Source of the DNA: Marinococcus luteus_A
GTDB taxonomy: Bacteria > Bacillota > Bacilli > Bacillales > Marinococcaceae
Assembly: GCF_034497705.1 (NCBI RefSeq)
Contig: NZ_JAXRUV010000001.1
Span: 124,001 to 188,000, forward strand
DNA length: 64,000 nt
Direction of reading: 5' to 3'
In this document: one piece after another, positions 34,801-43,895 of the stretch
How the letters are laid out: each line of letters starts with the position of its first letter
How positions within the stretch are numbered: position 1 is the first letter of the stretch
Notes under the pieces: model-generated
The model's input: the letters and a program-made list of their open reading frames with translations, nothing else
Told to the model about the DNA's origin: nothing
Databases searched by the model: none
Program-made: the position numbers and the translations under genes

Positions 34801-35781
34801 ATGAGAATTGTAGTCGATGCAATGGGCGGCGATCATTCTCCTAAAGCCCAGGTGGCTGGAGCAATGGCTGCTGTTCAAGCTTTTAAGGATATCGAGATTA
34901 CACTGGTGGGCTCTGAGCCCCAAATCAAAAAACATTTATCCAGTACAGAACGTATTGATATTTTGCATACTGATGAAGTGATCGATGGGGACGAGTCCCC
35001 GACCAAAGCTATTCGCCGCAAAAAGCAGTCCTCGATGGTTCTTTCCGTGCAGGAAGTGAAAGAGGGCCGGGCAGCGGCAGGTATTTCTTGCGGCAATACA
35101 GGGGCTTTTATGACGGCAGGTCTCCTGCATATCGGCAGAATACACGGCGTAGAGCGCCCGGCACTTGCTCCGACACTCCCGACAGTGGACGGCAGCGGTT
35201 TTCTGCTGCTTGACGCAGGAGCCAATATGGATGCAAAAGCGAATCATCTGTATCAGCACGCGATTTTGGGCAGTACATATATGCAGCTGGTACGAGGTAT
35301 TGAAAACCCGCGGGTCGGACTTGTTAATATTGGTACGGAAAAGGGCAAGGGCAATAATTTAATGAAAGAGACGTACGAGATGCTCGAGCATGCCCCGATC
35401 AATTTCGTCGGAAACGTAGAATCAAGGGATCTGCTCGATGGTGTCTGTGACGTAGCGGTCTGCGACGGCTTCTCCGGAAACCTCGTGTTAAAATCCATCG
35501 AAGGCACCGCATCCACCCTGTTTTCGCTGCTGAAAAAAGAATTTATGGCAAGTCTGCGGACAAAGCTGGCTGCTGCCATGATGAAAACAGGCCTGATGCA
35601 TCTGCGCGAGAAAATGAATTACTCCAATCACGGTGGGGCTACGCTTGTGGGGCTGCAGGCGCCGCTGATTAAGTGTCACGGGTCGTCCGACCATATTTCC
35701 GTCTATCACTCGATCCGTCAGGCCCGGCAGATGGCCCAGGAAAACGTGACACACCTTATGCAGAAGCACTTAGAAGAGTAG
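34801..35781 (+). CDS. plsX: Phosphate acyltransferase PlsX
   Basis: Converts acyl-ACP to acyl-phosphate for phosphatidic acid synthesis; peripheral to the membrane. The 326 residues start MRIVVDAMGGDHSPKAQVAG. They contain SCGNTGAFMTAG, LLDAGANMD, VGLVNIGTEKGKG and CDGFSGNLVLKS, all typical. AAGGAG lies nine bases before the ATG. Part of the FapR operon, followed after 11 bases by fabD. Confidence 0.96.
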   Translation: MRIVVDAMGGDHSPKAQVAGAMAAVQAFKDIEITLVGSEPQIKKHLSSTERIDILHTDEVIDGDESPTKAIRRKKQSSMVLSVQEVKEGRAAAGISCGNTGAFMTAGLLHIGRIHGVERPALAPTLPTVDGSGFLLLDAGANMDAKANHLYQHAILGSTYMQLVRGIENPRVGLVNIGTEKGKGNNLMKETYEMLEHAPINFVGNVESRDLLDGVCDVAVCDGFSGNLVLKSIEGTASTLFSLLKKEFMASLRTKLAAAMMKTGLMHLREKMNYSNHGGATLVGLQAPLIKCHGSSDHISVYHSIRQARQMAQENVTHLMQKHLEE

Positions 35782-35792
35782 GAGGCATCACA

Positions 35793-36740
35793 ATGGGAAA
35801 AACGGCTTTTATCTTTCCCGGTCAGGGATCCCAGTTTGTTGGAATGGGAAAAGAGTTATATGATAACGCTCCGACGGCCCGTACGGTCTTTCAGGAAGCA
35901 GATGAAGCGCTTGGATACAGCCTGACCGATATTATGTTTAACGGCCCGGAAGAAACATTAACCCAGACGGAATACACGCAGCCGGCAATGCTCACGATGA
36001 GCTCCGCCCTTCATGCGCTTGTGGAGGAAAAGGGCGTGCAGGCTGATTATACCGCCGGTCACAGCCTCGGGGAGTATTCGGCGCTAGTGGCTAATGGTGC
36101 GCTCAAATTCGCAGATGCCGCTGCTGTGGTGGCCAAACGGGGAAAATGGATGGCTGAAGCGGATCCCGATGGTAAAGGGACAATGGCCGCAGTCATGGGA
36201 ATGGAACGTGAAGATCTGCAGGAGCTTGCGGATGAAGCGACAGAAGCCGCTGATAAAGTACAGCTGGCCAACCTGAATGCTCCCGGGCAGATTGTTATCT
36301 CCGGGAGCCGGGAAGGCGTGCGCTATGTAGAGGAGCACGCTCCGGAGCGCGGAGCGAAGAAAGTGGTGCCGCTGCAGGTGAGCGGTCCCTTTCACTCCTC
36401 GTTTATGAAGCCGGCGGAGGAAAAGCTGGCGGAGGCTCTGCAAAACGTTGAGATCCGCGGGCCACGTCGGCCGCTCATTGCGAATGTGGATGCCAAGGAA
36501 ACCTCGGACCCATCCGCCATCCGTCAGCAGCTGACTGCCCAGGTAACCTCTCCGGTTCACTGGGAAGATTCTATACGCCGGCTGATTGACCTTGGTGTAA
36601 CGGAATTTGTGGAAATTGGTCCTGGCAACGTACTGAGCGGAATGATCCGGAGGATTCAGCGTCGCGGTCTGGATGTACATGCAGTTCAGGACGAAGCATC
36701 GCTGGATAAATGGCTTGAAAAAAGGAGTGCATCGTCATGA
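35793..36740 (+). CDS. fabD: Malonyl-CoA:ACP transacylase
   Basis: Loads malonyl groups onto acyl carrier protein. The 315 residues begin MGKTAFIFPGQGSQFVGMG, with catalytic Ser91 in AGHSLGEYSAL and the partner His near 200 (GPFHSSFM). The ATG at 35793 has TAGGAGG upstream. A longer in-frame reading starts inside plsX and has no homology. The stop overlaps the fabG start as ATGA. Confidence 0.97.
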   Translation: MGKTAFIFPGQGSQFVGMGKELYDNAPTARTVFQEADEALGYSLTDIMFNGPEETLTQTEYTQPAMLTMSSALHALVEEKGVQADYTAGHSLGEYSALVANGALKFADAAAVVAKRGKWMAEADPDGKGTMAAVMGMEREDLQELADEATEAADKVQLANLNAPGQIVISGSREGVRYVEEHAPERGAKKVVPLQVSGPFHSSFMKPAEEKLAEALQNVEIRGPRRPLIANVDAKETSDPSAIRQQLTAQVTSPVHWEDSIRRLIDLGVTEFVEIGPGNVLSGMIRRIQRRGLDVHAVQDEASLDKWLEKRSASS

Positions 36741-37483
36741 ATTTCGAAGGACAAAGCGTGCTTGTAACCGGAGCGTCAAGAGGTATCGGCAAAGCCATCG
36801 CCCTCGGCTTTGCCGCTCAGGGAGCGAACGTTGCGATCAACTACGCCGGCAGCCGGGAAAAAGCCGAGGATACCGCTTCGCAGTGCGGGGAGCACGGCGT
36901 GAAGACGCTTGTGATCCAGGCTGATGTGTCGAGTGAATCGGATGTCAAGGAAATGCTCAATCAGGTAACAGAGGAATTCGGCGGTATTGACGTGCTTGTA
37001 AATAACGCTGGTATCACGAAGGATAACCTGTTAATGCGCATGAAAGAAGATGAATGGGATGACGTCATTGATACAAATTTAAAAAGCGTATTTTTAACAT
37101 CCCGGGCAGCGGCCCGTCCGATGATGAAAAAACGGGGCGGAACGATCATTAATATGGCTTCAGTCGTCGGAACGACCGGGAACCCCGGACAGGCGAATTA
37201 TACGGCATCAAAAGCAGGAGTAGTCGGGCTCACGAAAACGCTCGCCCGCGAGCTTGCTTCAAGAAATATCCGGGTGAACGCTGTTGCGCCAGGATTTATC
37301 TCCACGGAGATGACCGATGAGCTCGAAGAAGGTACGAAGGAACAGATGATGCAGCAGATTCCGCTTCAAAAGCTCGGGGAGACGGAAGATGTAGCCAATA
37401 CGGTATTATTTCTCGCTTCAAACAGCGCCAAATATATGACCGGCCAGACGCTTCATGTTGACGGCGGCATGGTAATGCCATAA
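36737..37483 (+). CDS. fabG: 3-oxoacyl-ACP reductase
   Basis: NADPH-dependent short-chain dehydrogenase that reduces 3-ketoacyl-ACP in fatty acid elongation. The 248 residues carry the cofactor loop GASRGIGKA (12-20), NNAG near 89-92, and the catalytic Ser142, Tyr155 and Lys159 (YTASK). The C-terminus ends in HVDGGMVMP. Its start overlaps the fabD stop by four bases. Confidence 0.97.
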   Translation: MNFEGQSVLVTGASRGIGKAIALGFAAQGANVAINYAGSREKAEDTASQCGEHGVKTLVIQADVSSESDVKEMLNQVTEEFGGIDVLVNNAGITKDNLLMRMKEDEWDDVIDTNLKSVFLTSRAAARPMMKKRGGTIINMASVVGTTGNPGQANYTASKAGVVGLTKTLARELASRNIRVNAVAPGFISTEMTDELEEGTKEQMMQQIPLQKLGETEDVANTVLFLASNSAKYMTGQTLHVDGGMVMP

Positions 37484-37500
37484 AATATCGGTGACACAGC

Positions 37501-37542
37501 GGTTTCATTCGCGCTCAGAAGTGGAATGAATGGGATGAAGCC
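37501..37542 (+). promoter_or_regulatory. Hairpin in the fabG-acpP spacer
   Basis: GGTTTCATTC can pair with GGATGAAGCC (10 bp with G-U pairs). Alternatively CATTC can pair with the nearer GAATG. No T-run follows, so this is not a terminator. It precedes the strong acpP ribosome-binding site. Confidence 0.45.
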
Positions 37543-37571
37543 GAAACGATTCTTTAAAGGAGGTGAAAGGA

Positions 37572-37802
37572 ATGGCAGACACGTTGGAACGTGTGAAAAA
37601 AATCGTTGCAGACCACCTCGGGGTGGATGAGGCGAACGTCAATAAAGACGCGACCTTTAAGGAAGATCTCGGCGCGGATTCTCTGGATGTAGTAGAATTA
37701 GTCATGGAACTGGAAGATGAATTTGATCTGGAAATTTCTGATGAAGAAGCAGAAAAAATTCAAACAGTCGGTGATGTAATCAATTACATAGAGAAGCAGT
37801 AG
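37572..37802 (+). CDS. acpP: Acyl carrier protein
   Basis: Acidic carrier of growing acyl chains, modified with 4'-phosphopantetheine at Ser37 in GADSLDVVE. The 76 residues are typical in length and composition. A very strong ribosome-binding site, AAAGGAGGTGA, precedes the ATG, in keeping with high expression. The GTG at 37563 lies inside that site and is not used. Follows fabG after 88 bases containing a possible regulatory hairpin. Confidence 0.97.
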   Translation: MADTLERVKKIVADHLGVDEANVNKDATFKEDLGADSLDVVELVMELEDEFDLEISDEEAEKIQTVGDVINYIEKQ

Positions 37803-37810
37803 TAGAAAGC

Positions 37811-37845
37811 AAGCCCACGTCCTGTGCAAGCGGGCTGGGCTTTTC
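37811..37845 (+). terminator. Terminator after acpP
   Basis: AAGCCCA and TGGGCTT enclose a second short stem (GTCC with GGGC). The following T-run is short (TTTT), so some read-through into rnc is likely. Confidence 0.7.
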
Positions 37846-37884
37846 TATGTAATACCCCGAAATTATTTTAAGGGAGGTTCATTT

Positions 37885-38640
37885 TTGCCAAAACCTACAT
37901 CGTCCAAAAGCCAATCCAGGGAGAAAGCAGTATTTACGGCCAGACAGCATGAACTTATGCAGTCCATTCTCCGGGAGCTGCAGGTTTCCTTTGCAGACGA
38001 ACAGCTGCTGCGACAGGCTTTCACGCACTCTTCCTATGTAAATGAACATCGTATGAAGCACGTAAGGGATAACGAACGTTTGGAATTTCTCGGCGATGCT
38101 GTATTGGAGCTGGCGGTTTCCAATCATTTGTTCCGCGAATTCCCTTCCATGACGGAAGGTGATATGACAAAACTCCGCGCCGCAATGGTATGTGAAGCAT
38201 CGCTAGCTAGCTTGGCCGAGGAATTGCAATTTGGAAACGTGGTCCTGATGGGTAAGGGCGAAGAAATGACCGGCGGCCGCACCCGGCCCGCGCTGCTCGC
38301 AGACGTATTCGAATCGTTTGTCGGAGCAATGTATCTTGATCAGGGGCTTTCAAACGTTGAACAGTTTTTGGAACGCTTCGTCTTTCCTAAGCTTGATGAA
38401 GGGGCGTTTTCTGTGACAGCCGATTACAAAAGCCAACTGCAGGAATTTGTTCAGAAGGAAAACTTGGGCGTGATTTCCTATGAAATCACCGATGAGCAGG
38501 GGCCGGCCCACAACAGGGAATTTCATTCGGCGGTCTCCTTAAACGAGGCGCGCGCCGGTACCGGTCGCGGACGGTCAAAAAAAGAAGCGGAGCAGCGGGC
38601 AGCCCAGGCTACCCTTGAACAGCTGCAGCGCCGTGAATAA
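37885..38640 (+). CDS. rnc: Ribonuclease III
   Basis: Double-strand-specific endonuclease for rRNA maturation and mRNA processing. The 251 residues include the catalytic signature NERLEFLGDAVLEL (about 59-72), ADVFESFVGAMYLDQG, and a C-terminal double-stranded-RNA-binding domain (DYKSQLQEFVQ to KKEAEQRAAQATLEQL). The start is TTG with AAGGGAGGTT seven bases upstream; no ATG with a better site exists. In B. subtilis smc follows directly; here a minus-strand gene intervenes. Confidence 0.96.
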   Translation: MPKPTSSKSQSREKAVFTARQHELMQSILRELQVSFADEQLLRQAFTHSSYVNEHRMKHVRDNERLEFLGDAVLELAVSNHLFREFPSMTEGDMTKLRAAMVCEASLASLAEELQFGNVVLMGKGEEMTGGRTRPALLADVFESFVGAMYLDQGLSNVEQFLERFVFPKLDEGAFSVTADYKSQLQEFVQKENLGVISYEITDEQGPAHNREFHSAVSLNEARAGTGRGRSKKEAEQRAAQATLEQLQRRE

Positions 38641-38651
38641 ACGAAATTAAA

Positions 38652-38680
38652 AAACAACCGCCAAACGCTGGCGGTTGTTT
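38652..38680. terminator. Bidirectional terminator between rnc and the UPF0435 gene
   Basis: AAACAACCGCC and GGCGGTTGTTT form a perfect 11-bp stem with a seven-base loop, lying between two convergent genes. Confidence 0.85.
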
Positions 38681-38691
38681 AAATGTGCGGA

Positions 38692-38916
38692 TCAGCCTTT
38701 GCGCAGATGGCCGAGCTCGGAAACGATGGCCTGCATCTCGCTGACGCTGATATTATTTTTGGAATCCACCATGTCGTAGATTTCTTTAATCTCATGGTAC
38801 TGATCGACATCATAATGCTCCGGCTGCATAACAGAAACATTGACGATCTGCAGCTTTTTCTGCAGCTCAGTAATCATGTAATCCAGGTTATCGCGGCTTG
38901 CTTGTTCTAAACTCAT
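38692..38916 (-). CDS. UPF0435 (DUF1128) family small protein
   Basis: The 74-residue, mainly helical, acidic protein resembles the UPF0435/DUF1128 family (B. subtilis YfkK), whose function is unknown. The pattern VMQPEHYDVDQYHEIKEIYD and the C-terminal SEMQAIVSELGHLRKG are the basis for the assignment. GGAGGAGAAG lies before the ATG on the minus strand. It sits alone between rnc and smc, where B. subtilis has no gene. A promoter is not clear. No signal peptide or membrane segment. Confidence 0.75.
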   Translation of the reverse strand: MSLEQASRDNLDYMITELQKKLQIVNVSVMQPEHYDVDQYHEIKEIYDMVDSKNNISVSEMQAIVSELGHLRKG

Positions 38917-39077
38917 GCGAATTTCTTCTCCTCCACTCCGTCCAGTTTAAAAACCCGTGGTTCATCTCTTTAAAAGCTTTCACGGTGTTTTAATGACAAC
39001 GTTAATATTATTGTAGTGGTTTTTCCCGCGTTTGACAAAGGGGGATTTAGGGCGAGTTCTGCCGGCGCGCGTGTTGT

Positions 39078-39085
39078 GATAAAAT
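39078..39085 (+). promoter_or_regulatory. Extended -10 promoter candidate for smc
   Basis: TGA-TAAAAT is an extended -10 element about 65 bases before the smc start. A TTGACA occurs at 39032 but is too far upstream (42 bases) to pair with it. Confidence 0.45.
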
Positions 39086-39150
39086 ATAAACATCGGAGAT
39101 CAGCGCCCGGCGCTGTCAGTACATACTATAAAATAAGAGGGGGCATACCT

Positions 39151-42100
39151 TTGTTCCTGAAACGAATAGAAATTAAAGGATTTAAATCGTTTGCCGACCG
39201 TTTACATATTGATTTTAACCCCGGCATTACGACCGTCGTCGGTCCGAACGGCAGCGGCAAAAGCAATATTTCCGACAGCATCCGCTGGGTACTCGGAGAA
39301 CAGTCGGCCCGGTCGCTGCGCGGCGCCCGTATGGAAGACGTGATATTTTCCGGAAGCGACACCCGTCGTGGACTGAATATTGCGGAAGTCACGCTCGTGC
39401 TTGATAATGAAGACGGAAGCCTTCCATATGAATACAGCGAAATAAGCGTGACACGCCGTTTGTACCGCTCCGGAGAAAGCGAGTATCTGCTGAACCGGAC
39501 AAAATGCCGCCGCAGGGATATTATTGATCTGTTTATGGATTCCGGCATGGGAAAAGAATCATTTTCGATCATTGGCCAGGGCCGGGTCGAAGAGGTGTTA
39601 AACAGCCGGCCTGAAGAGCGGCGGGCGATGTTTGAAGAAGCCTCCGGGGTATTGAAGTACAAGCAGCGCAAGCAGGAAGCTGAAAGAAAATTTGAATCAA
39701 CAGAGGCGAACCTGCACCGGGTAAAAGACATTCTGCACGAATTGAATGAGCAGATGGAGCCATTGCAGATACAGGCATCCGAAGCGAAGGACTACCTCGC
39801 CAAGCGTGAAGAACTTGAAGCGTTAGAATCGGCTTTGCTCGTGCATGAAATTGAAGAGCTGCATTCCGATTGGAAAGCAGCTCAGGAGCAGGAGAAAAAA
39901 GAAGAGCAGCACAACAGGCGCTGGAAGCAGAAAAAAGAACAGACGGAAGCGGCCGCCCGTAAAGCCAGGGCTTTCGAAGCCCTGCTTGCCCGGTTTCACC
40001 AGCAGGTGCAGAGCGGCTATGTGGAAGTGGCCAGAAATCTCGAAAAGCGTGAAGGGGACCGTAACCTCTCAAATGAACAGGGAAAACATGCAGCCGAAAA
40101 GCTCGAAGCAGAAAAAAAGGCACTCGAGGAAGACGAGGCAAAGCTGAGCAGCGTAACAAACGCTTACCGGGAGCAAAAAGAACGGTATGAAAAAGAAAAC
40201 GAAACGCTCACGAGCGGGATGAATGAACTGCGTTCGGTTCAAAAGCAGCTGCGCTCCTACCAGGAAATGAACGGAAAAGACCTTGAAGAAGAAAAAAGCG
40301 AATATATTGAAAAACTCAACGAACAGGCGTCTGTAGGGAACGAGACCCGATATGTGACAGACCAGAAAGCTTCTCTCGAGCGGCGTATGAAAGCATTGAA
40401 AGAGGATAATCAATCGTTTCTTGAAGAGCGCGGGAATTCCGCACAATTCGTTACAGAGCAGAAAAAAGAAGAAGAAGCGCTCTCCCGCCAAACGGAAAAC
40501 GCACGCTCGGAAGCTGAAGCAGCCACCAAAGAAGAACAGCGCCTGGAAGAGAAATTAAAAGAACAGGAAGACAAGCTGTATAAAGCGTACCGGTACGTTG
40601 ACGAAAAAAAATCAAAAATCCGTATGCTTGAAGAAATGCAGGAGGAGTATGCCGGCTATTACCAGGGGGCCAAAGAAATTTTAAAGGCCCGGGAACAAAA
40701 GCTTTCAGGCGTTATCGGATCGGTAGCCGAGCTGATGGATGTCCCGGGAGAATATGTGGAGGCAATGGAAACGGCGCTAGGCGCTTCACTGCAGCATATT
40801 GTAACGCAGACAGAAAAAGACGCACGCGAGGCAATTGCATATTTGCGCAAGCATCAGAAGGGCCGCGCGACGCTGCTCCCCTCCGAAACGGTACGTCCAA
40901 GACGGGCCGACCGGCCCAGCTATGAAAAAGCACAGACGTTTACCGGTTTTGTCGGTACGGCCGGGGAGCTTGTACATGTCCGCCAGGGATATGAGCATGT
41001 CCGTGACCAGCTGCTCGGCCATATTTTTGTGGTGGACCAGCTGGAAACCGCGAACCGCCTGGCGGCAGCGTGCAGCTATAAAATTCGCATAGTCACTCTT
41101 GAAGGAGATGTCGTAAACCCCGGGGGCTCGATGAGCGGAGGAAAAACGCAGAACCAGAAGGGCACACTTCTCGAAAAACAGCGTGAGCTTCGCGAGTTAA
41201 GAAATAATTTATCGGAAATAGAAGAAAAGACCGCAGCCTGGGAGAAAACAGTGGAAAACACGAAGCAGGCTGTAAAAAAGCAGAAAGCGACTGCCGGCGA
41301 AAAGCAGCAGAGAGCCCGGGAATATTCCGGACAGCTTGAGGAGAAAAAGGAAGCACGCCGTAAAAGTGAGCAGGAGCACGACCGCCTTGATTCCCGTCTT
41401 GGCATGTTTGACCGGGAATACTCCTCGCTTGAGGAAGAGAAAGAACGTCTTGATGAGCGTCTGCAGGTGCTTGAAGACAACCGGACGAGAGTCGAGAAAA
41501 CCATCACAGAGCTGAAAGCATCGATCGACGCGCTCGAGCAGGAATATTCCAGGCGGGATGAGGAAGAAGCGCTGCTCCGGGAGCAGGAGACAGAAGCAAA
41601 AGTGCAGACGGCAGCGCTCCGGGAAAACGTCTCTGCACAGCATAAAGAAAAAGAACGGCTCCATAGGGAAAAAGAAGAACTTGAACAGGCAGTCGCGCGG
41701 CGCAAAGAGCGTGCAGCTGCCTGGGAAGAGCATTTAAATAACGATCATAGCAGCCAGGACTGGGATGAATTGGTCGAAGAAGCGAAAGCCGCTAAGGAAG
41801 AGATTGAGCGGCTGCAGGAGCAGCTGAATGAACAAAAGAATCGTGCAGCCCGCGCTGCAGAACAAATCGAAGCAACAGCCTCTGTTCAGAATGACCGCTT
41901 TCAGGAGAGCAGGGATCGTCTTCATGAAACGACGGTGCGCATGAACCGTCTCGATGTGACGCTCGAAAATAAAATCACCTACCTTCAGTCAGAATATGAA
42001 TTGTCATTTGAACGGGCGAAAGAGAAGCATACGCTGTCTGTAAGCCCGGAGCAGGCAAAAGACGAGGTGCACCTGCTTCAGCTTGGCATCGAAGAGCTCG

Positions 42101-42714
42101 GAACTGTGAATCTCGGGGCGATTGAAGAATGCGAGCGGGTCACGGAGCGTCATCGCTTTTTAAGCAGCCAACAGGAGGATCTGATGGAGGCAAGACAGTC
42201 GCTGCAGGATGTGATCGATGAAATGGACAGAGAAGTGACGGAGCGTTTTGCCGCTACGTACCATGCGATCCGCGAAGAATTTCAGCACGTCTTTGCGAAG
42301 CTGTTCGGCGGCGGGGAAGCGGATCTGTTGCTTACGGATCCGGAGAATCTGCTTCATACGGGAGTGGATATTTCCGCCCGGCCGCCCGGCAAAAAAAGGC
42401 AGCACCTTTCTCTGCTATCCGGTGGGGAGAAGGCGCTGACAGCCATCGCGCTGCTGTTTGCCATTATTAAAGTAAAACCAGCCCCGTTCTGCGTACTGGA
42501 CGAAGTTGAAGCCGCTCTTGATGAAGCGAACCTCGTACGCTTTGCGAAATACCTGCGCTCGTTCAGCGAAACGACCCAATTTATTGTGATCAGCCATCGC
42601 AAAGCAACCATGGAGGAAGCCGACGTACTTTACGGAATTACAATGGAAGAATCAGGCGTATCAAAAATGGTATCTGTCCGCCTGGAAGAAGCGGATGAAC
42701 TACTGGAAGTGTAA
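39151..42714 (+). CDS. smc: Chromosome segregation protein SMC
   Basis: Condensin ATPase that organises and segregates the chromosome with ScpA and ScpB (not in this window). The 1187 residues match the usual 1186. They have an N-terminal ATPase half with Walker A GPNGSGKSN (31-39), two long coiled-coil arms rich in Glu/Lys/Gln, and a hinge near 500-680. The C-terminal half has the LSGGEKALTAIALL signature and Walker B CVLDEVEAALDEAN. The start is TTG with AGAGGGGG upstream, giving (M)FLKRIEIKGFKSFAD. An upstream ATG at 39016 would add non-conserved residues. Confidence 0.97.
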   Translation: MFLKRIEIKGFKSFADRLHIDFNPGITTVVGPNGSGKSNISDSIRWVLGEQSARSLRGARMEDVIFSGSDTRRGLNIAEVTLVLDNEDGSLPYEYSEISVTRRLYRSGESEYLLNRTKCRRRDIIDLFMDSGMGKESFSIIGQGRVEEVLNSRPEERRAMFEEASGVLKYKQRKQEAERKFESTEANLHRVKDILHELNEQMEPLQIQASEAKDYLAKREELEALESALLVHEIEELHSDWKAAQEQEKKEEQHNRRWKQKKEQTEAAARKARAFEALLARFHQQVQSGYVEVARNLEKREGDRNLSNEQGKHAAEKLEAEKKALEEDEAKLSSVTNAYREQKERYEKENETLTSGMNELRSVQKQLRSYQEMNGKDLEEEKSEYIEKLNEQASVGNETRYVTDQKASLERRMKALKEDNQSFLEERGNSAQFVTEQKKEEEALSRQTENARSEAEAATKEEQRLEEKLKEQEDKLYKAYRYVDEKKSKIRMLEEMQEEYAGYYQGAKEILKAREQKLSGVIGSVAELMDVPGEYVEAMETALGASLQHIVTQTEKDAREAIAYLRKHQKGRATLLPSETVRPRRADRPSYEKAQTFTGFVGTAGELVHVRQGYEHVRDQLLGHIFVVDQLETANRLAAACSYKIRIVTLEGDVVNPGGSMSGGKTQNQKGTLLEKQRELRELRNNLSEIEEKTAAWEKTVENTKQAVKKQKATAGEKQQRAREYSGQLEEKKEARRKSEQEHDRLDSRLGMFDREYSSLEEEKERLDERLQVLEDNRTRVEKTITELKASIDALEQEYSRRDEEEALLREQETEAKVQTAALRENVSAQHKEKERLHREKEELEQAVARRKERAAAWEEHLNNDHSSQDWDELVEEAKAAKEEIERLQEQLNEQKNRAARAAEQIEATASVQNDRFQESRDRLHETTVRMNRLDVTLENKITYLQSEYELSFERAKEKHTLSVSPEQAKDEVHLLQLGIEELGTVNLGAIEECERVTERHRFLSSQQEDLMEARQSLQDVIDEMDREVTERFAATYHAIREEFQHVFAKLFGGGEADLLLTDPENLLHTGVDISARPPGKKRQHLSLLSGGEKALTAIALLFAIIKVKPAPFCVLDEVEAALDEANLVRFAKYLRSFSETTQFIVISHRKATMEEADVLYGITMEESGVSKMVSVRLEEADELLEV

Positions 42715-42726
42715 GGAGTGAAAAGC

Positions 42727-43806
42727 ATGAGTCTTTTTCAACGATTAAAAAAACGAATGGCCGGAGAAGCAGCGGAAGAAGAAGCCAGAGAAGAAGCGAA
42801 GCAGGAAGCAGAGAAATCAGGCAAAGAGGAGCCCGAAGAAGAACGGCGCGTCTCGCTTTCAAGCCGTTTCCGTGAAGGACTGGCGAAGACAAGGTCGTCG
42901 TTTTCCGAAGCGATGAATGAACTGTTCGCCCAGTACCGCGAAGTAAATGAAGATTTCTTTGAAGAACTCGAAGAAATTTTGATCAGCTCAGATGTCGGTG
43001 TGGAAACTGTGATGGAAATCATCGACGAGCTGCGAAACGAATCGCTCCTGAAAAATATCCGAACGACAGAAAAGCTGACTCCGCTTATCACGGAAAAAAT
43101 GGCGGAAAAGCTGGATCGCACCGGAGAAGATTCCAAGCTGAACATGAATCCGGATGGAATGACTGTCATGCTTTTTGTCGGCGTGAACGGCGTCGGAAAA
43201 ACGACAACGATCGGGAAAATGGCCCATCAAATGAAAGCAGAAGGAAAAAAAGTTGTTCTCGCAGCCGGGGACACGTTTCGTGCCGGGGCGATTGAGCAGC
43301 TTGAGGGCTGGGGAGAGCGTGCCGGAGTAGACGTTATCAAGCAGCAGGCCGGCAGTGACCCGGCGGCGGTCATTTATGATGCGATCAAGTCAGCCAAATC
43401 GAGACAGGCAGATGTGCTTCTCTGCGATACGGCAGGCCGTCTGCAGAACAAGGTCAATCTGATGAATGAGCTTGCGAAAGTAAAGCGTGTCATTACGCGG
43501 GAAATTCCCGAGGCACCTCACGAAGTGCTTCTCGTCCTGGACGCTACCACCGGCCAGAATGCCATGAGCCAGGCAAAAACATTCCGGGAGGCAACGGAGG
43601 TTTCCGGCATCATCTTAACGAAGCTTGACGGGACCGCGAAGGGCGGTATTGTAATGGCGATCCGAAACGAACTGAACATTCCGGTAAAAATGGTCGGTCT
43701 CGGGGAAAAGCTGGATGATCTGCAGCCTTTTGAAGCGGAGGATTTCGTTTACGGGCTGTTTAAGGATATGATTGAACAGACGCCGGCCGATGCAGAGGAG
43801 CGGTAG
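42727..43806 (+). CDS. ftsY: Signal recognition particle receptor FtsY
   Basis: GTPase at the membrane that receives ribosome-SRP complexes. The 359 residues begin with a highly acidic, charged A region (about 12-45, repeats of EE and KE). The N domain and the GTPase G domain follow, with GVNGVGKTTT near 152, DTAGR near 235, and TKLDGTAKGG near 300. The ATG at 42727 follows AAGGAG by eight bases; the GTG nine bases earlier overlaps that site. It is likely co-transcribed with smc. Confidence 0.97.
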   Translation: MSLFQRLKKRMAGEAAEEEAREEAKQEAEKSGKEEPEEERRVSLSSRFREGLAKTRSSFSEAMNELFAQYREVNEDFFEELEEILISSDVGVETVMEIIDELRNESLLKNIRTTEKLTPLITEKMAEKLDRTGEDSKLNMNPDGMTVMLFVGVNGVGKTTTIGKMAHQMKAEGKKVVLAAGDTFRAGAIEQLEGWGERAGVDVIKQQAGSDPAAVIYDAIKSAKSRQADVLLCDTAGRLQNKVNLMNELAKVKRVITREIPEAPHEVLLVLDATTGQNAMSQAKTFREATEVSGIILTKLDGTAKGGIVMAIRNELNIPVKMVGLGEKLDDLQPFEAEDFVYGLFKDMIEQTPADAEER

Positions 43807-43825
43807 CATCCGGTTATGCAATTTC

Positions 43826-43854
43826 TTGACAAGAACCGCTGTGGTTCGTAAGAT
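43826..43854 (+). promoter_or_regulatory. Sigma-A promoter of ylxM-ffh with inverted repeat in the spacer
   Basis: A perfect TTGACA and TAAGAT are separated by 17 bases. The spacer holds GAACC-GCTGT-GGTTC (43833-43847), a perfect inverted repeat that could bind a regulator. Confidence 0.75.
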
Positions 43855-43895
43855 GAACTGTAAAGTAATTGCACTTAACGCCAGAGGTGGTCTGC

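Noticed and set aside
39016..39150. Longer SMC start at ATG 39016
   Set aside because: It would add 45 non-conserved residues before FLKRIEIKGFKSF. The TTG at 39151 has a good ribosome-binding site and gives the standard length.
43833..43847. LexA box in the ylxM-ffh promoter
   Set aside because: GAAC and GTTC are present but separated by seven bases, not the four required.
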